DNA from: Arthrobacter sp. AL12
Lineage (GTDB): Bacteria > Actinomycetota > Actinomycetes > Actinomycetales > Micrococcaceae
Direction of reading: 5' to 3'
Assembly: GCF_029960645.1 (NCBI RefSeq)
Contig: NZ_JASBQY010000009.1
Location: forward strand, 62,001-126,000
DNA length: 64,000 nt
The translations under genes and the position numbers were made by a program. Shown in pieces: positions 41,403 through 51,910 of this stretch (position 1 is the first letter of the stretch; the number at the start of each line of letters is the position of its first letter). The notes below the pieces were generated by a model. It saw only the letters and a program-made list of their open reading frames with translations. It searched no databases and was not told where the DNA came from.

Positions 41403-42236
41403 TTAGAGCCAGCCGGTCGGGTCGACGACTTCGCCGTTGACCATGACCTCGAAGTGAAGGTGGCAGCCCGTGGAGGCGCCCGTGGTGCCGCTCATCGCCA
41501 CGGTAGCGCCGCGGGTGACCTGCTGGCCCACCTTGACACTGGCGGAGGACAAGTGGTTGTAGGTGGTTTCGAGGCCGTTGCCGTGGTCGATCACCACACG
41601 GTTTCCGCCGCCATAGGGATGCCATCCCGTGAACGTGACCGTGCCGCTGGCCGCCGCAAGGACGGCAGTGCCGCACTGGGCCGCGTAGTCCTGGCCGCGG
41701 TGGAACTCCCCGGAGCCGCCGGTGATGGGGCTGACCCGGTATCCGAAGGGCGACGCTGTCTTCAGCTGGCCCAGGGGCGCCCCGAGGCTGCCCGCGGACG
41801 CGGCGCGGGTGATGGAGCCGACCGATTGGGCGCTCAGCAGTTGCTTGAGCTTGCCGTCCGGGTCGCTCTGGGTTGTGACGGCGCTGCGGTTGAAGTCAAT
41901 TTTGGCGTCCGCGGCGGTCACATCCGGCTGGACTGCCGCAGAGACGGAACCGGCGGTGGATCCGGCGGCGGACCCGGTGTCCGTTGCCATTACGGGGCCC
42001 GTGGCGGGAACGGCAACGGTGAGGACCAGTCCCGTGGCAGCCAGCGCAATGCCGGCTTTTTGCCCTACGCCACTGGCGGCGGCGAAGTCCGTTACCTGGC
42101 GGAACGGGCTGCGGCGGCCTTTGCGTTCGTCGCGGTGCGCGTCACGTGGGCGGTCTGCCGTGACGGCGACGGCCGGACGCGGCTCCGGAGCGGGGCCGGT
42201 CGCACGACGGCGGCCCCTGACGATCTGGGTGGTCAA
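41403..42236 (-). CDS. Secreted M23 (LytM-type) peptidase
   Basis: A 277-residue exported protein. A basic N-terminus precedes the signal core (AGIALAATGLVLTVAVPA), then a linker with SITRAAS, and a C-terminal LytM domain with zinc ligands in GEFHRGQDYAA (H and D) and GCHLHFEV. It should cut peptide bridges of peptidoglycan. The TTG at 42236, six bases after AGAGAGGA, is preferred; the longer frame to 42383 runs through the riboswitch. A pair TCACATTCA/TGAATGTGA spaced 17 bp (41349-41383) lies just after its stop. Confidence 0.88.
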   Translation of the reverse strand: MTTQIVRGRRRATGPAPEPRPAVAVTADRPRDAHRDERKGRRSPFRQVTDFAAASGVGQKAGIALAATGLVLTVAVPATGPVMATDTGSAAGSTAGSVSAAVQPDVTAADAKIDFNRSAVTTQSDPDGKLKQLLSAQSVGSITRAASAGSLGAPLGQLKTASPFGYRVSPITGGSGEFHRGQDYAAQCGTAVLAAASGTVTFTGWHPYGGGNRVVIDHGNGLETTYNHLSSASVKVGQQVTRGATVAMSGTTGASTGCHLHFEVMVNGEVVDPTGWL

Positions 42237-42254
42237 AAAGGTTCCTCTCTGGAG

Positions 42255-42470
42255 AGCCTGCGGAGTTAGCTGTCGGATTCGGGTCAGAGAGATCAAAGAC
42301 CCGGTCCGCCGGGGCAAGCATCCAGGCACAGAGGCATCAAAGGAGGACCTCGGTCGAGCGTGCTTGCCGCTGACGGACTTCACCCCAAGGCTGTTGAACA
42401 GCCGGAAGTGGTTCCCCCGCCCCTGCCAGAAAGTGGTTCTGCGACTGATCCGCTGGCAGAGCTCGGCTCG
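42255..42470 (-). promoter_or_regulatory. ydaO-type c-di-AMP riboswitch 2 (upstream of M23)
   Basis: The minus strand shows CTGCCAG...CTGGCAG, GGGGCGGGGGAACCAC, a GGCTGTTCAACAGCC hairpin, CTTGGGGTGAAG, a variable arm, then CCCGAATCCGACAGCTAACT and GCAGGC. The last stem merges with the M23 ribosome site, suggesting translational control. A TATAGT -10 lies upstream (near 42513). The rest of the gap to dtxR contains no gene. Confidence 0.9.
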
Positions 42471-42597
42471 GATCAGATAACGCTTTGGTATCGGTACTAG
42501 TGATCAACTATAGGCGATTAAGCCGTCCAGTGATAAATCCGTTACCGACCTGTGGACATCTCATGGGAGGTCCCACGAGTTGCCCGGTGAGCCCGGG

Positions 42598-43293
42598 TTA
42601 ACCGACCGTAACAAAGACGTGGGCCGCCACCTCGGGCGGGAGCTCCAGGGCTCCCTCGATGTCGGGCACGCGCACCGAGATGTACTCCCCCACGCGTTCC
42701 AGCGACACCCGTGCGCCGGGGCGGATGCCGCCCTCATCAAGCTGGACGAGCAGTTCCGGTTCGACCTGGATGGGCTCGGCGAGCCGGCTGACCATGATCC
42801 GGGAATCCGGACCGTAACCGGCCATGGCCTCCAGCAGGTTCACGACGCCGTCGGCATAGGGCTGGGAAGGCAGACCGCCCAGCTCCGCGAGGCCCGGAAT
42901 CGGGTTGCCGTAAGGCGAAACGGTGGGATGGTTCAGCAGTTCGAAGATCCGCCGCTCCACCCGTTCACTCATGACGTGTTCCCAGCGGCAGGCTTCCTCA
43001 TGGACGTAGGCCCAGTCGAGCCCGATCACGTCAGCCAGCAGCCGCTCGGCAAGGCGGTGCTTGCGCATCACTTCGATGGCACGTTTCCGGCCTGTTTCCG
43101 TCAGTTCCAGGTGGCGGTCGCCGGAAACAACCACGAGCCCGTCGCGTTCCATCCGGCCGATGGTCTGGGACACAGTGGGGCCGGAGTGGCGCAGTCGTTC
43201 GGCGATGCGGGCGCGGAGGGCGACGATGTTTTCTTCTTCAAGTTCCAGAATGGTCCGAAGATACATCTCGGTTGTATCGATCAGATCCGTCAT
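42598..43293 (-). CDS. DtxR/IdeR-family metal-dependent repressor
   Basis: A 231-residue protein of IdeR length. The N-terminal winged HTH includes ALRARIAERLRHSGPTVSQT and IGRMERDGLV. The dimer and metal region carries RKHRLAERLLADVIGLDWAY and EEACRWEHVMSE (Cys, Glu and His ligands). The C-terminal SH3-like FeoA domain (about 150-225) follows. It represses iron uptake genes when loaded with Fe(II) or controls Mn. A siderophore-interacting protein at 62.7 kb is a possible target. Confidence 0.93.
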   Translation of the reverse strand: MTDLIDTTEMYLRTILELEEENIVALRARIAERLRHSGPTVSQTIGRMERDGLVVVSGDRHLELTETGRKRAIEVMRKHRLAERLLADVIGLDWAYVHEEACRWEHVMSERVERRIFELLNHPTVSPYGNPIPGLAELGGLPSQPYADGVVNLLEAMAGYGPDSRIMVSRLAEPIQVEPELLVQLDEGGIRPGARVSLERVGEYISVRVPDIEGALELPPEVAAHVFVTVG

Positions 43294-43478
43294 TCAGCTC
43301 AGCTCCTCGAGCGCCGTCCTTGCGTATTCCCACCGTACCGCGTGCTGCAGGCGCCCTGGCGGGGTCAGCCGTACGTTCGCAGGCCAGCTTAGCCTATTTT
43401 GAATTACTCCGGATAATCTCAGTGACCGGACTGTGACGGGCTTTTTTGCCGCCCCCGCCGGGCAGTCAGGCAGAATGA

Positions 43479-44705
<1,227 letters not shown>

Positions 44706-44790
44706 CTCCCCGCGCCAGCGCGGGTGTCAGTGCGTCAGCGTTTGACGGCGTCCGCCGGCGTTTGAGGGCGCCCGACGCTGTCGCCCGGGT

Positions 44791-46101
44791 CTAATCCCGG
44801 GCGGCGCCGTTCGCGTCGGGCCCGTTTGAGTTCCCCGGGCCGGCGGACACCACGCGGAAGTGGCGCAGCCCCCGGGCGCGCCGGTCGAACCGGATCCGCA
44901 GCTGCCTGGCCCGGACAATCCACACCAGTCCGATCAGGGCCGCGATCAGGCCGGAGGCAGCGGCGACGCTCAGGGACCAGCGGGGACCGGCGACGTTGGC
45001 AACCCACCCGACGAAGGGGGCCCCGATGGGCGTGCCGCCCATAAAGATCGCCATATAGAGCGCCATCACCCGGCCGCGCATCACGGGGTCCGTGGTGGTC
45101 TGCACGTAGCCGTTGGCGCTCGTCATCATGGTGATGGCGAAGAGCCCCACCGGTACCAGCGCCACGCCGAACCAGAAGTAGCTGGGGGCCAGCGCTGCGA
45201 TGCCGGAGGCGACGCCGAAAGCTCCGGCCGCTCCGAAAATGATCCGCAGCCGGGGCTTCTGGCGGCCCGCGGACAGCAGCGCGCCGGCGACGGATCCGAT
45301 GGCCATGATGGAATTCATCAGCCCGAAGGCGCTGGCATCGAGGCCGAATTCCGTGCCGACCATGGCCGCGATGAACAGTACGAAGTTCAGTCCCAGGGTC
45401 CCGACGATAAAGACCGCGACCAGCACCACCACGATGTCCGGCCGGAACCGCACATAGCGCAGCCCCTCGCGGATCCGGCCCTTGCCGGCCGCGGCCCGGG
45501 GCAGCTGGCGCAGCGAGGCGGTGGGAATCTTCCACAGGCTCAGCAGCAGCGCCACGAACGTCAGGGTGTTGATCAGGAAGACCCAGCCGGGGCCGACGGC
45601 GACCGTAAGGATGCCGGCCACCGCAGGCCCGATCATGCGGGCCACGTTGAAGGAGGCGCTGTTGAGGGCCACCGCGTTGGGCAGGTAATCGTCGCGCACC
45701 AGTTCAGAGACGAAGGTCTGCCGCACCGGGGCATCGAAGGCGGACACAACGCCGAGCAGCAGCGCGAACCCGTAGACATGCCAGAGCTGCGCGGCCCCGG
45801 ACACCACCAGGATGCCCAGCCCTGCACTCAGCACCGCCATCGCGGACTGGGTCAGGATGAGCAGCTGTTTGCGGTTGAAGCGGTCGGCCAGCAGCCCGGC
45901 CACGGGGGCGAGAAAGAGCTGGGGTCCGAGCTGCAGGGCCATCGTGATGCCCATGGCGCTGGCGTCGTGGTCGGTCAGGTGGTCAAAGACCAGCCAGTCC
46001 TGGGCCGTGCGCTGCATCCAGGTTCCGATGTTGGAGATCACCGCGCCGATGAACCAGATCCGGTAGTTCAGGATATGCAGTGACTTGAAGGTGGACATCA
46101 T
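44791..46101 (-). CDS. MFS transporter (DHA3/EntS-like)
   Basis: A 436-residue protein with 12 membrane segments. MSTFKSLHILNYRIWFIGAV and NIGTWMQRTAQDWLV are typical of the DHA3 (enterobactin exporter-like) branch; the A-motif GLLADRFNRKQLL is intact. A late Arg-rich tail follows. Substrate unknown: macrolide or siderophore export are family options. It is the last of three minus-strand genes (csp-like, DUF3027, MFS); the gap to DUF3027 is 41 bp. Confidence 0.87.
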   Translation of the reverse strand: MMSTFKSLHILNYRIWFIGAVISNIGTWMQRTAQDWLVFDHLTDHDASAMGITMALQLGPQLFLAPVAGLLADRFNRKQLLILTQSAMAVLSAGLGILVVSGAAQLWHVYGFALLLGVVSAFDAPVRQTFVSELVRDDYLPNAVALNSASFNVARMIGPAVAGILTVAVGPGWVFLINTLTFVALLLSLWKIPTASLRQLPRAAAGKGRIREGLRYVRFRPDIVVVLVAVFIVGTLGLNFVLFIAAMVGTEFGLDASAFGLMNSIMAIGSVAGALLSAGRQKPRLRIIFGAAGAFGVASGIAALAPSYFWFGVALVPVGLFAITMMTSANGYVQTTTDPVMRGRVMALYMAIFMGGTPIGAPFVGWVANVAGPRWSLSVAAASGLIAALIGLVWIVRARQLRIRFDRRARGLRHFRVVSAGPGNSNGPDANGAARD

Positions 46102-46142
46102 GCCCAGCCCTCACTCTGCAGCGTCCCGGATAGTTCCAACCG

Positions 46143-46859
46143 TTAGTCAGCCTGCGCGGCGGGCAACTCGTCGTCGGGGGCGTCTCCGGTAGCCACGCCC
46201 GGGACGTCGTCGTCGTTGTCGTCGGACTCGTCGTCGTCGACATCGTCGGCGTCGTACTCGTCGCCGGCACCGTCCGCGTTGCCGTCCGCATCGTCGGAGT
46301 CGTCTTCGGGCGCGTCGTCGTCGGACTCAGCGGCGTCGAGCGCGTCCAGGGGCGCGTCGGCTCCGGCGGCGTCCTCCGGCGGGGCCACGACTGCGGCTGC
46401 CGTGAGTTCGTCCTCGCCCTGTTCGTCGCCGGGGCGGACACGTTCGGCCCACGGGATCCATTCGGGCGCCAGGATCGAGTCATCGGAGGGCAAAAGCCCC
46501 AGTTCGTCGACCGTTGCAACCTTGGACCGGGAGTTCCGGGTGAGCACGGCGTACCACTGCCAGCCCCCGTAGCCGGCCAGCTTTGACTCGAACAGGTGCG
46601 TGACCAGGCGGTCGCCCTCGCTCTTGGCCGCGAGGTGCCGGCCGATCTGCTCGGCGGGGGCGATGCCCTCGAGGGCAGTACGGGCGACGTCGACGGCGGC
46701 GGCCAGGAAGGCATCGGGTTTGCCGGTGCGCCATACGGGAACCCCGGAGCGCGGCTTGCTGCCTTCTTTGGTTCCGGTTTTTTTATCCCCGGCGTTCCTA
46801 TCCGCGGCGGCAGTTTTGTCCCCGGCGGGGGAGCCGGTCTGATCAGTTTCCGGAGTCAT
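46143..46859 (-). CDS. DUF3027 family protein
   Basis: A 238-residue cytosolic protein. A basic, disordered N-terminus leads into the conserved DUF3027 region (FLAAAVDVARTALEGIAPAE, VTHLFESKLAGYGGWQWYAV, DDSILAPEWIPWAERVRPGD). From about residue 150 it is a very acidic Asp/Glu tail (over 40% acidic), probably disordered. Such tails often bind basic partners. The domain is actinobacterial and uncharacterised. It starts nine bp after the cold-shock gene. Confidence 0.85.
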   Translation of the reverse strand: MTPETDQTGSPAGDKTAAADRNAGDKKTGTKEGSKPRSGVPVWRTGKPDAFLAAAVDVARTALEGIAPAEQIGRHLAAKSEGDRLVTHLFESKLAGYGGWQWYAVLTRNSRSKVATVDELGLLPSDDSILAPEWIPWAERVRPGDEQGEDELTAAAVVAPPEDAAGADAPLDALDAAESDDDAPEDDSDDADGNADGAGDEYDADDVDDDESDDNDDDVPGVATGDAPDDELPAAQAD

Positions 46860-46868
46860 CGCGGAGCC

Positions 46869-47252
46869 CTACGCGTCCAGCTCGTCGGCAACCTTACGCA
46901 GGGCGACGGCGATCGCCTTGCCCTTGTTGCCTTCCGGGTACTTGCCCGCGGACAGGGTTCCGGACAGGTTGTCCAGCACGGAGACGAGATCCTGAACCAG
47001 CGGGGCGAGATCCTTCGCGCTGGGCCGTTTGGCCTTGGCGATGGACGGTGCCTTGTCCAGCACGCGCAGACCCAGGGCCTGTGCGCCCTTGCGGCCGTCG
47101 GCCACTCCGAATTCAACCCGGGTGCCTGCCTTGAGCTCGGTTACGCCCTCGGGCAGCGCGGACTTCGGCAGGAAGACTTCCTGGCCGTCCTCGCCCGCGA
47201 GGAATCCGAAGCCCTTTTCCTTGTCATACCACTTGACCTTGCCGGTAGGCAC
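46869..47252 (-). CDS. Cold-shock domain protein with C-terminal extension
   Basis: A 127-residue protein. Residues 1-65 are a cold-shock domain (PTGKVKWYDKEKGFGFLAGE, EVFLPKSAL, RVEFGVADGRKG) with RNP1-like GFGFL. The second half is a basic helical extension (KRPSAKDLAPLVQDLVSVLD) not found in short Csp proteins. GTG 47252 is chosen because the domain starts there. It precedes DUF3027 by nine bp. It likely binds single-stranded RNA or DNA. Confidence 0.88.
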   Translation of the reverse strand: MPTGKVKWYDKEKGFGFLAGEDGQEVFLPKSALPEGVTELKAGTRVEFGVADGRKGAQALGLRVLDKAPSIAKAKRPSAKDLAPLVQDLVSVLDNLSGTLSAGKYPEGNKGKAIAVALRKVADELDA

Positions 47253-47430
47253 GTAATCAACCTTCTTCGTTCTGCTGGTGACACGGCCGGCGGTCACCGC
47301 ATCCGCATTGATATGCGGGTTCAGGGTATGACTGCCCGGACCGTGTTGGTCTGTTCCGTCAAGGTTATCCTGCCCGGCCAATTTTGGCCGTTTGGGGCGC
47401 GGGACAGGCCGGACTGTTAGCGTTAGCTCC

Positions 47431-47664
47431 ATGACTCCATTGCGTTTCCGGCGGCCACTGCTGATCGTTGCGGCTGCCGCCGCCGTGCTGTCGCTCACGG
47501 CCGTCGGCGTCGTGATGGCGATGGCCTTCAACAGCGCCGTGTCGCCCGCCTGGGTCACCTCCGCCGCCCTCTATGGGCTTCCCGTGGCTTTCCTGCTTAT
47601 GCTCTTGCTCGTGATCGATGGCGTCGCAGCCCGGCGACGCACGCGAGAGCCGGACGAGAGGTAG
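47431..47664 (+). CDS. Small two-helix membrane protein
   Basis: A 77-residue product with two hydrophobic segments (about 10-32 and 42-64) and charged ends (MTPLRFRR, RRRTREPDER). It lies 10 bp before the helicase-associated gene and may be co-transcribed. Homologues of unknown role are expected in Micrococcaceae. ATG 47431 follows TTAGC without a strong ribosome site. Confidence 0.6.
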   Translation: MTPLRFRRPLLIVAAAAAVLSLTAVGVVMAMAFNSAVSPAWVTSAALYGLPVAFLLMLLLVIDGVAARRRTREPDER

Positions 47665-47674
47665 CCTTGCACTG

Positions 47675-50167
47675 ATGTCTCTTATCCGCGCGCTGAGCAA
47701 GGAACTGCAGGCACGCAGCGACGACTCGCTGCGGGCCTTGTTCTCCGCGCGGCCGGACCTCATCTCCCCGGGTGTGCCGGACTTCGCCGCCCTCGCCGCC
47801 CGTGCAAGCGGCCGCGTCAGCGTGCAGCGGGCCCTGGAGCGGCTGAACCGCCCGGAAATGCAGGTCCTGGAAACCCTGCACCTGTGCACGAACACGGACA
47901 CCGGGCACAGCGCCTCGGCCCCGATGCTGAAGAAGCTGATCAACGGCGCGACCCTGACCGCCATCGAAAAGATGCTGCATTCGCTCCAGGAACTGGCCCT
48001 TGTCCGCCGGGCGGAACCTCCGCCCGGCGCAGCGCCGCCCGCGGGACCAAAGCAGCGCTACTACCTGCCGGTCGGCAGCCTCAAGGACGTCATCGGGATC
48101 TACCCGGCCGGACTCGGGCGCAGCTACACCGAGCTGGTCCGGCTCCAGCCGGCCTTCGCGCAGCGCGTGGTCCAGCTCGTCGGGGAACTGCACCGCGGCG
48201 GCGCGGCCATCTCCCCCGCGGCCACGCCGATGGAGGCCGCGCTGTCGCTGCAGCACTGGACGGCCACGCCGGAGTCCCTGCGGCAGATCCTGGCCACCGC
48301 CCCGGAACGCACCCCTGCGCTGCTCGCCCGCTTCGGGAACTGGGCCATGGGCGCCGTTCCCCAGGCGCAACGGCGCGCCTCCGTGCTGCACGAGGCCGCC
48401 GACGTCGGGCCGGTGGACTGGCTCCTGGCCCGCGGGCTGCTGGTGCCGCTGGACGCCGCCCACGTGGAGCTTCCGCACAGCGTCGGGGTCTCGCTGCGCG
48501 GCGGCTTTGTCATCGAGAAGTTCGCGCTGACGCCCCCGGTGCCGCGGCTTGGCTCGACCTCGGCGGCGCTGCGCCGCAACGCCGCCCTGGGCGCGATCGC
48601 CGAGACCCTCCGGCTGGTGGGTGAACTGCTGTACAGCGTCCGCGAACAGCCGCTCGTCACCCTGCGCAGCGGCGGCGTGGGCGTCCGGGAGCTCAAACGC
48701 CTGGCGGACGTGGTGCGGATCGAGGTGCACGACGCCGGGGTGCTGGCCGAGTTGTGTGCCCTGTCCGGCCTCATCCGCCTGGACGTGGACAGTTCCGCCT
48801 GGGTCCAGCCGGCGCAGCTGGAGTGGCTGACGCTGCCGCGACAGGAACAGTGGCTCTGGCTGGTCAATGCCTGGCTCGCCAGCGAACGCGCGCCATCCCT
48901 GGTGGGACAGCCCGTCAGCGGCCAGGCCGCGGTCCCGGCCCTGCACCGCGGGGCGGCCGGCGGCACCATCAACGCGCTCTCGGCCGAAGCCCAGCGCCCG
49001 GACGCTCCCGTGGTCCGGAAACGGATTCTGGAAATCCTGGCCGAACTGACCGAGGAGGCCGCGGCCCTTGACGGGCAGGCCCCGGTCCTGGATGCCGCGG
49101 CCGTGCTGGAACGCGCCGACTGGACCCAGCCCCGGATGGCGCGGCGTTTCAGCTCGCTGGTCCGCGGGATCCTGGCCGAGGCCGAACTGCTGGGCCTCAT
49201 CGGCTCGGGCGCGCTAAGCCAGATCGGCGCGGCCATCGCCGCCGAACAGCCCGATGAGGCGATGGGCATCCTGGGCGAACACCTGCCGGCCGCCCTGAAC
49301 CACGTCCTGCTCCAGGCCGACCTGACGGCGGTGGCGCCCGGCTATCTCGCGCCGGATCTGACCGAGAAACTCCTCACCATGGCCGACGCCGAAGGCCAGG
49401 GCCCCGCGACAATCTACCGCTTCTCCGTCGCCTCGGTCCGGCGCGCGCTCGACGCCGGCCAGGACGCCCAGGCGATGCTGGACTTCCTGGGCCTGCACTC
49501 GGCCACGGCGATCCCGCAGCCGCTGAAGTATCTGATCGAGGACACCGCCGCCCGGCACGCCAGGCTGCGGGTGGGGTCCGCCGCGAGCTTCATCCAGAGC
49601 GACGACGAAATGGCCCTCCTGGAACTGCTCAACTCGCCCGGCGCCGCCGGCCTCGGCCTGGTCCGGCTCGCCCCCACCGTGCTGGTCTCGCACGCCGCGC
49701 CGCGGGAAACAGCGCAGCTGCTCCGCAGCCTGGGGCTGTCCCCGGCGGTGGACGAATCCGAGGCAGGCGGCATCCGGCTGCGCCGCATTACTGCGGTGCC
49801 CGGCAGTGTCCGGCCGGTCTACAGCGCCCCGCGCACGGCCCCTCCGGAAGCCGACGTCGACGCCCAACTGGCAGTACTGCGCAGCGAACGGACCGGCGCC
49901 GGCGCGTCCCTGCATCCGGCCGCGGCCCCCGGCAGTGAAGAGGCGACGCAGCTGGGGCTGGAAACCCTGCAGAAGGCAATCCGGCTCAAGCAGCGTGTGG
50001 TGATGAACGTCGTCGACGGCATGGGGAATGCCGTGCGGGAAACTGTTGTTCCGGTAGCTGTGAACGGCGGACGGGTCCGGGTCTTCGACCCGGCCAGGGA
50101 AACCGAACGCGTCCTGTCCATCCACCGGATTATCGACGTAGAAGCCGCAGAGGAATTGCTCCAGTGA
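47675..50167 (+). CDS. Helicase-associated protein (XPB/Ssl2-like N-terminal domain)
   Basis: An 830-residue protein without helicase motifs of its own. It begins MSLIRALSKELQARSDDSLR and has a long helical body with winged-helix-like parts; the end contains a WYL-like beta segment (VVMNVVDGMGNAVRETVVPV and RVFDPARETERVLSIHRIID). In actinobacteria it is always next to XPB, which it overlaps by four bases. It probably regulates or loads the helicase. ATG 47675 is used because the region upstream encodes the small membrane protein. Confidence 0.85.
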   Translation: MSLIRALSKELQARSDDSLRALFSARPDLISPGVPDFAALAARASGRVSVQRALERLNRPEMQVLETLHLCTNTDTGHSASAPMLKKLINGATLTAIEKMLHSLQELALVRRAEPPPGAAPPAGPKQRYYLPVGSLKDVIGIYPAGLGRSYTELVRLQPAFAQRVVQLVGELHRGGAAISPAATPMEAALSLQHWTATPESLRQILATAPERTPALLARFGNWAMGAVPQAQRRASVLHEAADVGPVDWLLARGLLVPLDAAHVELPHSVGVSLRGGFVIEKFALTPPVPRLGSTSAALRRNAALGAIAETLRLVGELLYSVREQPLVTLRSGGVGVRELKRLADVVRIEVHDAGVLAELCALSGLIRLDVDSSAWVQPAQLEWLTLPRQEQWLWLVNAWLASERAPSLVGQPVSGQAAVPALHRGAAGGTINALSAEAQRPDAPVVRKRILEILAELTEEAAALDGQAPVLDAAAVLERADWTQPRMARRFSSLVRGILAEAELLGLIGSGALSQIGAAIAAEQPDEAMGILGEHLPAALNHVLLQADLTAVAPGYLAPDLTEKLLTMADAEGQGPATIYRFSVASVRRALDAGQDAQAMLDFLGLHSATAIPQPLKYLIEDTAARHARLRVGSAASFIQSDDEMALLELLNSPGAAGLGLVRLAPTVLVSHAAPRETAQLLRSLGLSPAVDESEAGGIRLRRITAVPGSVRPVYSAPRTAPPEADVDAQLAVLRSERTGAGASLHPAAAPGSEEATQLGLETLQKAIRLKQRVVMNVVDGMGNAVRETVVPVAVNGGRVRVFDPARETERVLSIHRIIDVEAAEELLQ

Positions 50168-51819
50168 ACGATGGACCGCTGATCGTCCAGAGTGACAAAA
50201 CCATCCTGCTCGAAGTGGACCACGAACTCGCCACCGAAGCCCGCCACGCCATCGCCGCGTTCGCCGAGCTGGAACGTGCCCCCGAGCACATCCACAGTTA
50301 CCGGCTGACGCCGTTGGGGCTCTGGAACGCCCGGGCTGCCGGCCTGGACGCCGAGAAGGTGCTGGACACGCTGCTGAAGTACTCCCGCTTCCCGGTCCCG
50401 CATTCCCTGCTGATCGATGTCGAAGAGACCATGTCCCGGTACGGCCGGCTGCGGCTCGAAAAGGACCCCCAGCACGGACTGGTCATGCGCACCAACGATT
50501 ATCCGGTGTTGGAGGAGGTCAGCCGCGCCAAGAAGATCGCCCCGCTGCTGGGTCCGAGGATCGACGGCGAGACCGTCGTCGTGCACTCCTCCCAGCGCGG
50601 GCAGCTCAAGCAGATGCTGCTCAAGATCGGCTGGCCGGCCGAGGACCTGGCCGGCTACGTCGACGGGACCCCGCACCCCATCATGCTCGACGAGTCCGGC
50701 TGGAAGCTCCGCCCCTACCAGCAGCTGGCGATGGAGAACTTCTGGGCCGGCGGCAGCGGCGTCGTCGTGCTCCCCTGCGGGGCCGGGAAAACGCTGGTCG
50801 GGGCCGCCGCGATGGCCACCAGCTCCACCACGACGCTGATCCTGGTCACCAACACGGTCTCGGCCCGGCAGTGGAAGGACGAGCTGCTGAAACGGACTTC
50901 CCTCACCGAGGAGGAAATCGGCGAGTACTCCGGCTCCGTCAAGGAAGTCCGGCCCGTCACGATCGCCACCTACCAGGTCCTGACTACCAAGCGGGGCGGG
51001 CTCTACCCGCACCTGGAGCTGGTGGACGGCAACGACTGGGGGCTGATCATCTACGACGAGGTCCACCTCCTGCCCGCCCCGATCTTCCGGATGACGGCGG
51101 ACCTGCAGGCCCGCCGCCGGCTTGGCCTGACCGCCACACTGGTCCGCGAGGACGGCCGCGAGGGCGAAGTCTTCAGCCTGATCGGCCCGAAGCGCTACGA
51201 CGCGCCGTGGAAGGACATCGAGGCGCAGGGCTATATCGCGCCGGCCGACTGCGTCGAGGTCCGGATCGACCTGCCCCGCGAGGAACGGGTGGCCTACGCG
51301 ATGGCCGAGGACGCGGACAAGTACCGGCTGTGTGCCACGTCCGAGTCCAAGACCCTGGTGGTGGAACAGCTCGTGGCCGGGCACGCCGGCGAGCAGCTGC
51401 TGGTGATCGGGCAGTACATCGACCAGCTGGACGAGATCGGCGAGCGCCTGAACGCTCCGGTGATCAAGGGCGACACCCCGGTCAAGGAACGCCAACGGCT
51501 CTTTGACGCCTTCCGCGCCGGCGAGGTGCACACCCTCGTGGTGTCCAAGGTCGCCAACTTCTCCATCGACCTGCCCGAGGCCTCGGTCGCGATCCAGGTC
51601 TCCGGGTCCTTCGGCTCGCGGCAGGAGGAGGCTCAGCGCCTTGGCCGTCTGCTGCGTCCCAAGAAGGACGGCCGCGCCGCCCGCTTCTACTCCCTCGTGG
51701 CCAGGGACACGCTGGACCAGGACTTCGCGGCCAAGCGCCAACGCTTCCTGGCGGAGCAGGGCTACGCCTACCGCATCATGGATGCCCGGGACGTCGGCAC
51801 CAGCTCCCCCACCGAATGA
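50164..51819 (+). CDS. XPB-type DNA repair helicase
   Basis: A 551-residue SF2 helicase. An N-terminal damage-recognition-like domain (1-170) precedes RPYQQLAMENFW, Walker A PCGAGKT, DEVH box (YDEVHLLPA), the XPB-specific RED motif (LVREDGREGE), and domain 2 motifs VSKVANFSIDLPEASVAIQ and QRLGRLLRPK. It is a 3'-5' helicase like archaeal and eukaryotic XPB; in bacteria its role in repair is not settled. The GTG start overlaps the preceding gene (GTGA), so equal amounts are likely. Confidence 0.93.
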   Translation: MNDGPLIVQSDKTILLEVDHELATEARHAIAAFAELERAPEHIHSYRLTPLGLWNARAAGLDAEKVLDTLLKYSRFPVPHSLLIDVEETMSRYGRLRLEKDPQHGLVMRTNDYPVLEEVSRAKKIAPLLGPRIDGETVVVHSSQRGQLKQMLLKIGWPAEDLAGYVDGTPHPIMLDESGWKLRPYQQLAMENFWAGGSGVVVLPCGAGKTLVGAAAMATSSTTTLILVTNTVSARQWKDELLKRTSLTEEEIGEYSGSVKEVRPVTIATYQVLTTKRGGLYPHLELVDGNDWGLIIYDEVHLLPAPIFRMTADLQARRRLGLTATLVREDGREGEVFSLIGPKRYDAPWKDIEAQGYIAPADCVEVRIDLPREERVAYAMAEDADKYRLCATSESKTLVVEQLVAGHAGEQLLVIGQYIDQLDEIGERLNAPVIKGDTPVKERQRLFDAFRAGEVHTLVVSKVANFSIDLPEASVAIQVSGSFGSRQEEAQRLGRLLRPKKDGRAARFYSLVARDTLDQDFAAKRQRFLAEQGYAYRIMDARDVGTSSPTE

Positions 51820-51826
51820 CCTTGCG

Positions 51827-51854
51827 CACCGCCCACCGCCCACCGCCCACCGCC
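51827..51854 (+). repeat. Four 7-bp tandem repeats after XPB
   Basis: CACCGCC occurs four times without gaps, just behind the XPB stop. A simple slippage-type array; no gene is seen here. Confidence 0.8.
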
Positions 51855-51910
51855 CGGCGCACCGGCCTGGGCCGCCCTGCGACCCGCGCCCCTGCCGGAC
51901 AGGCCCCGAA

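Noticed and set aside
47597..48946. A 449-codon minus-strand open frame opposite the XPB partner gene
   Set aside because: Shadow of the plus-strand gene; no domain or ribosome site.
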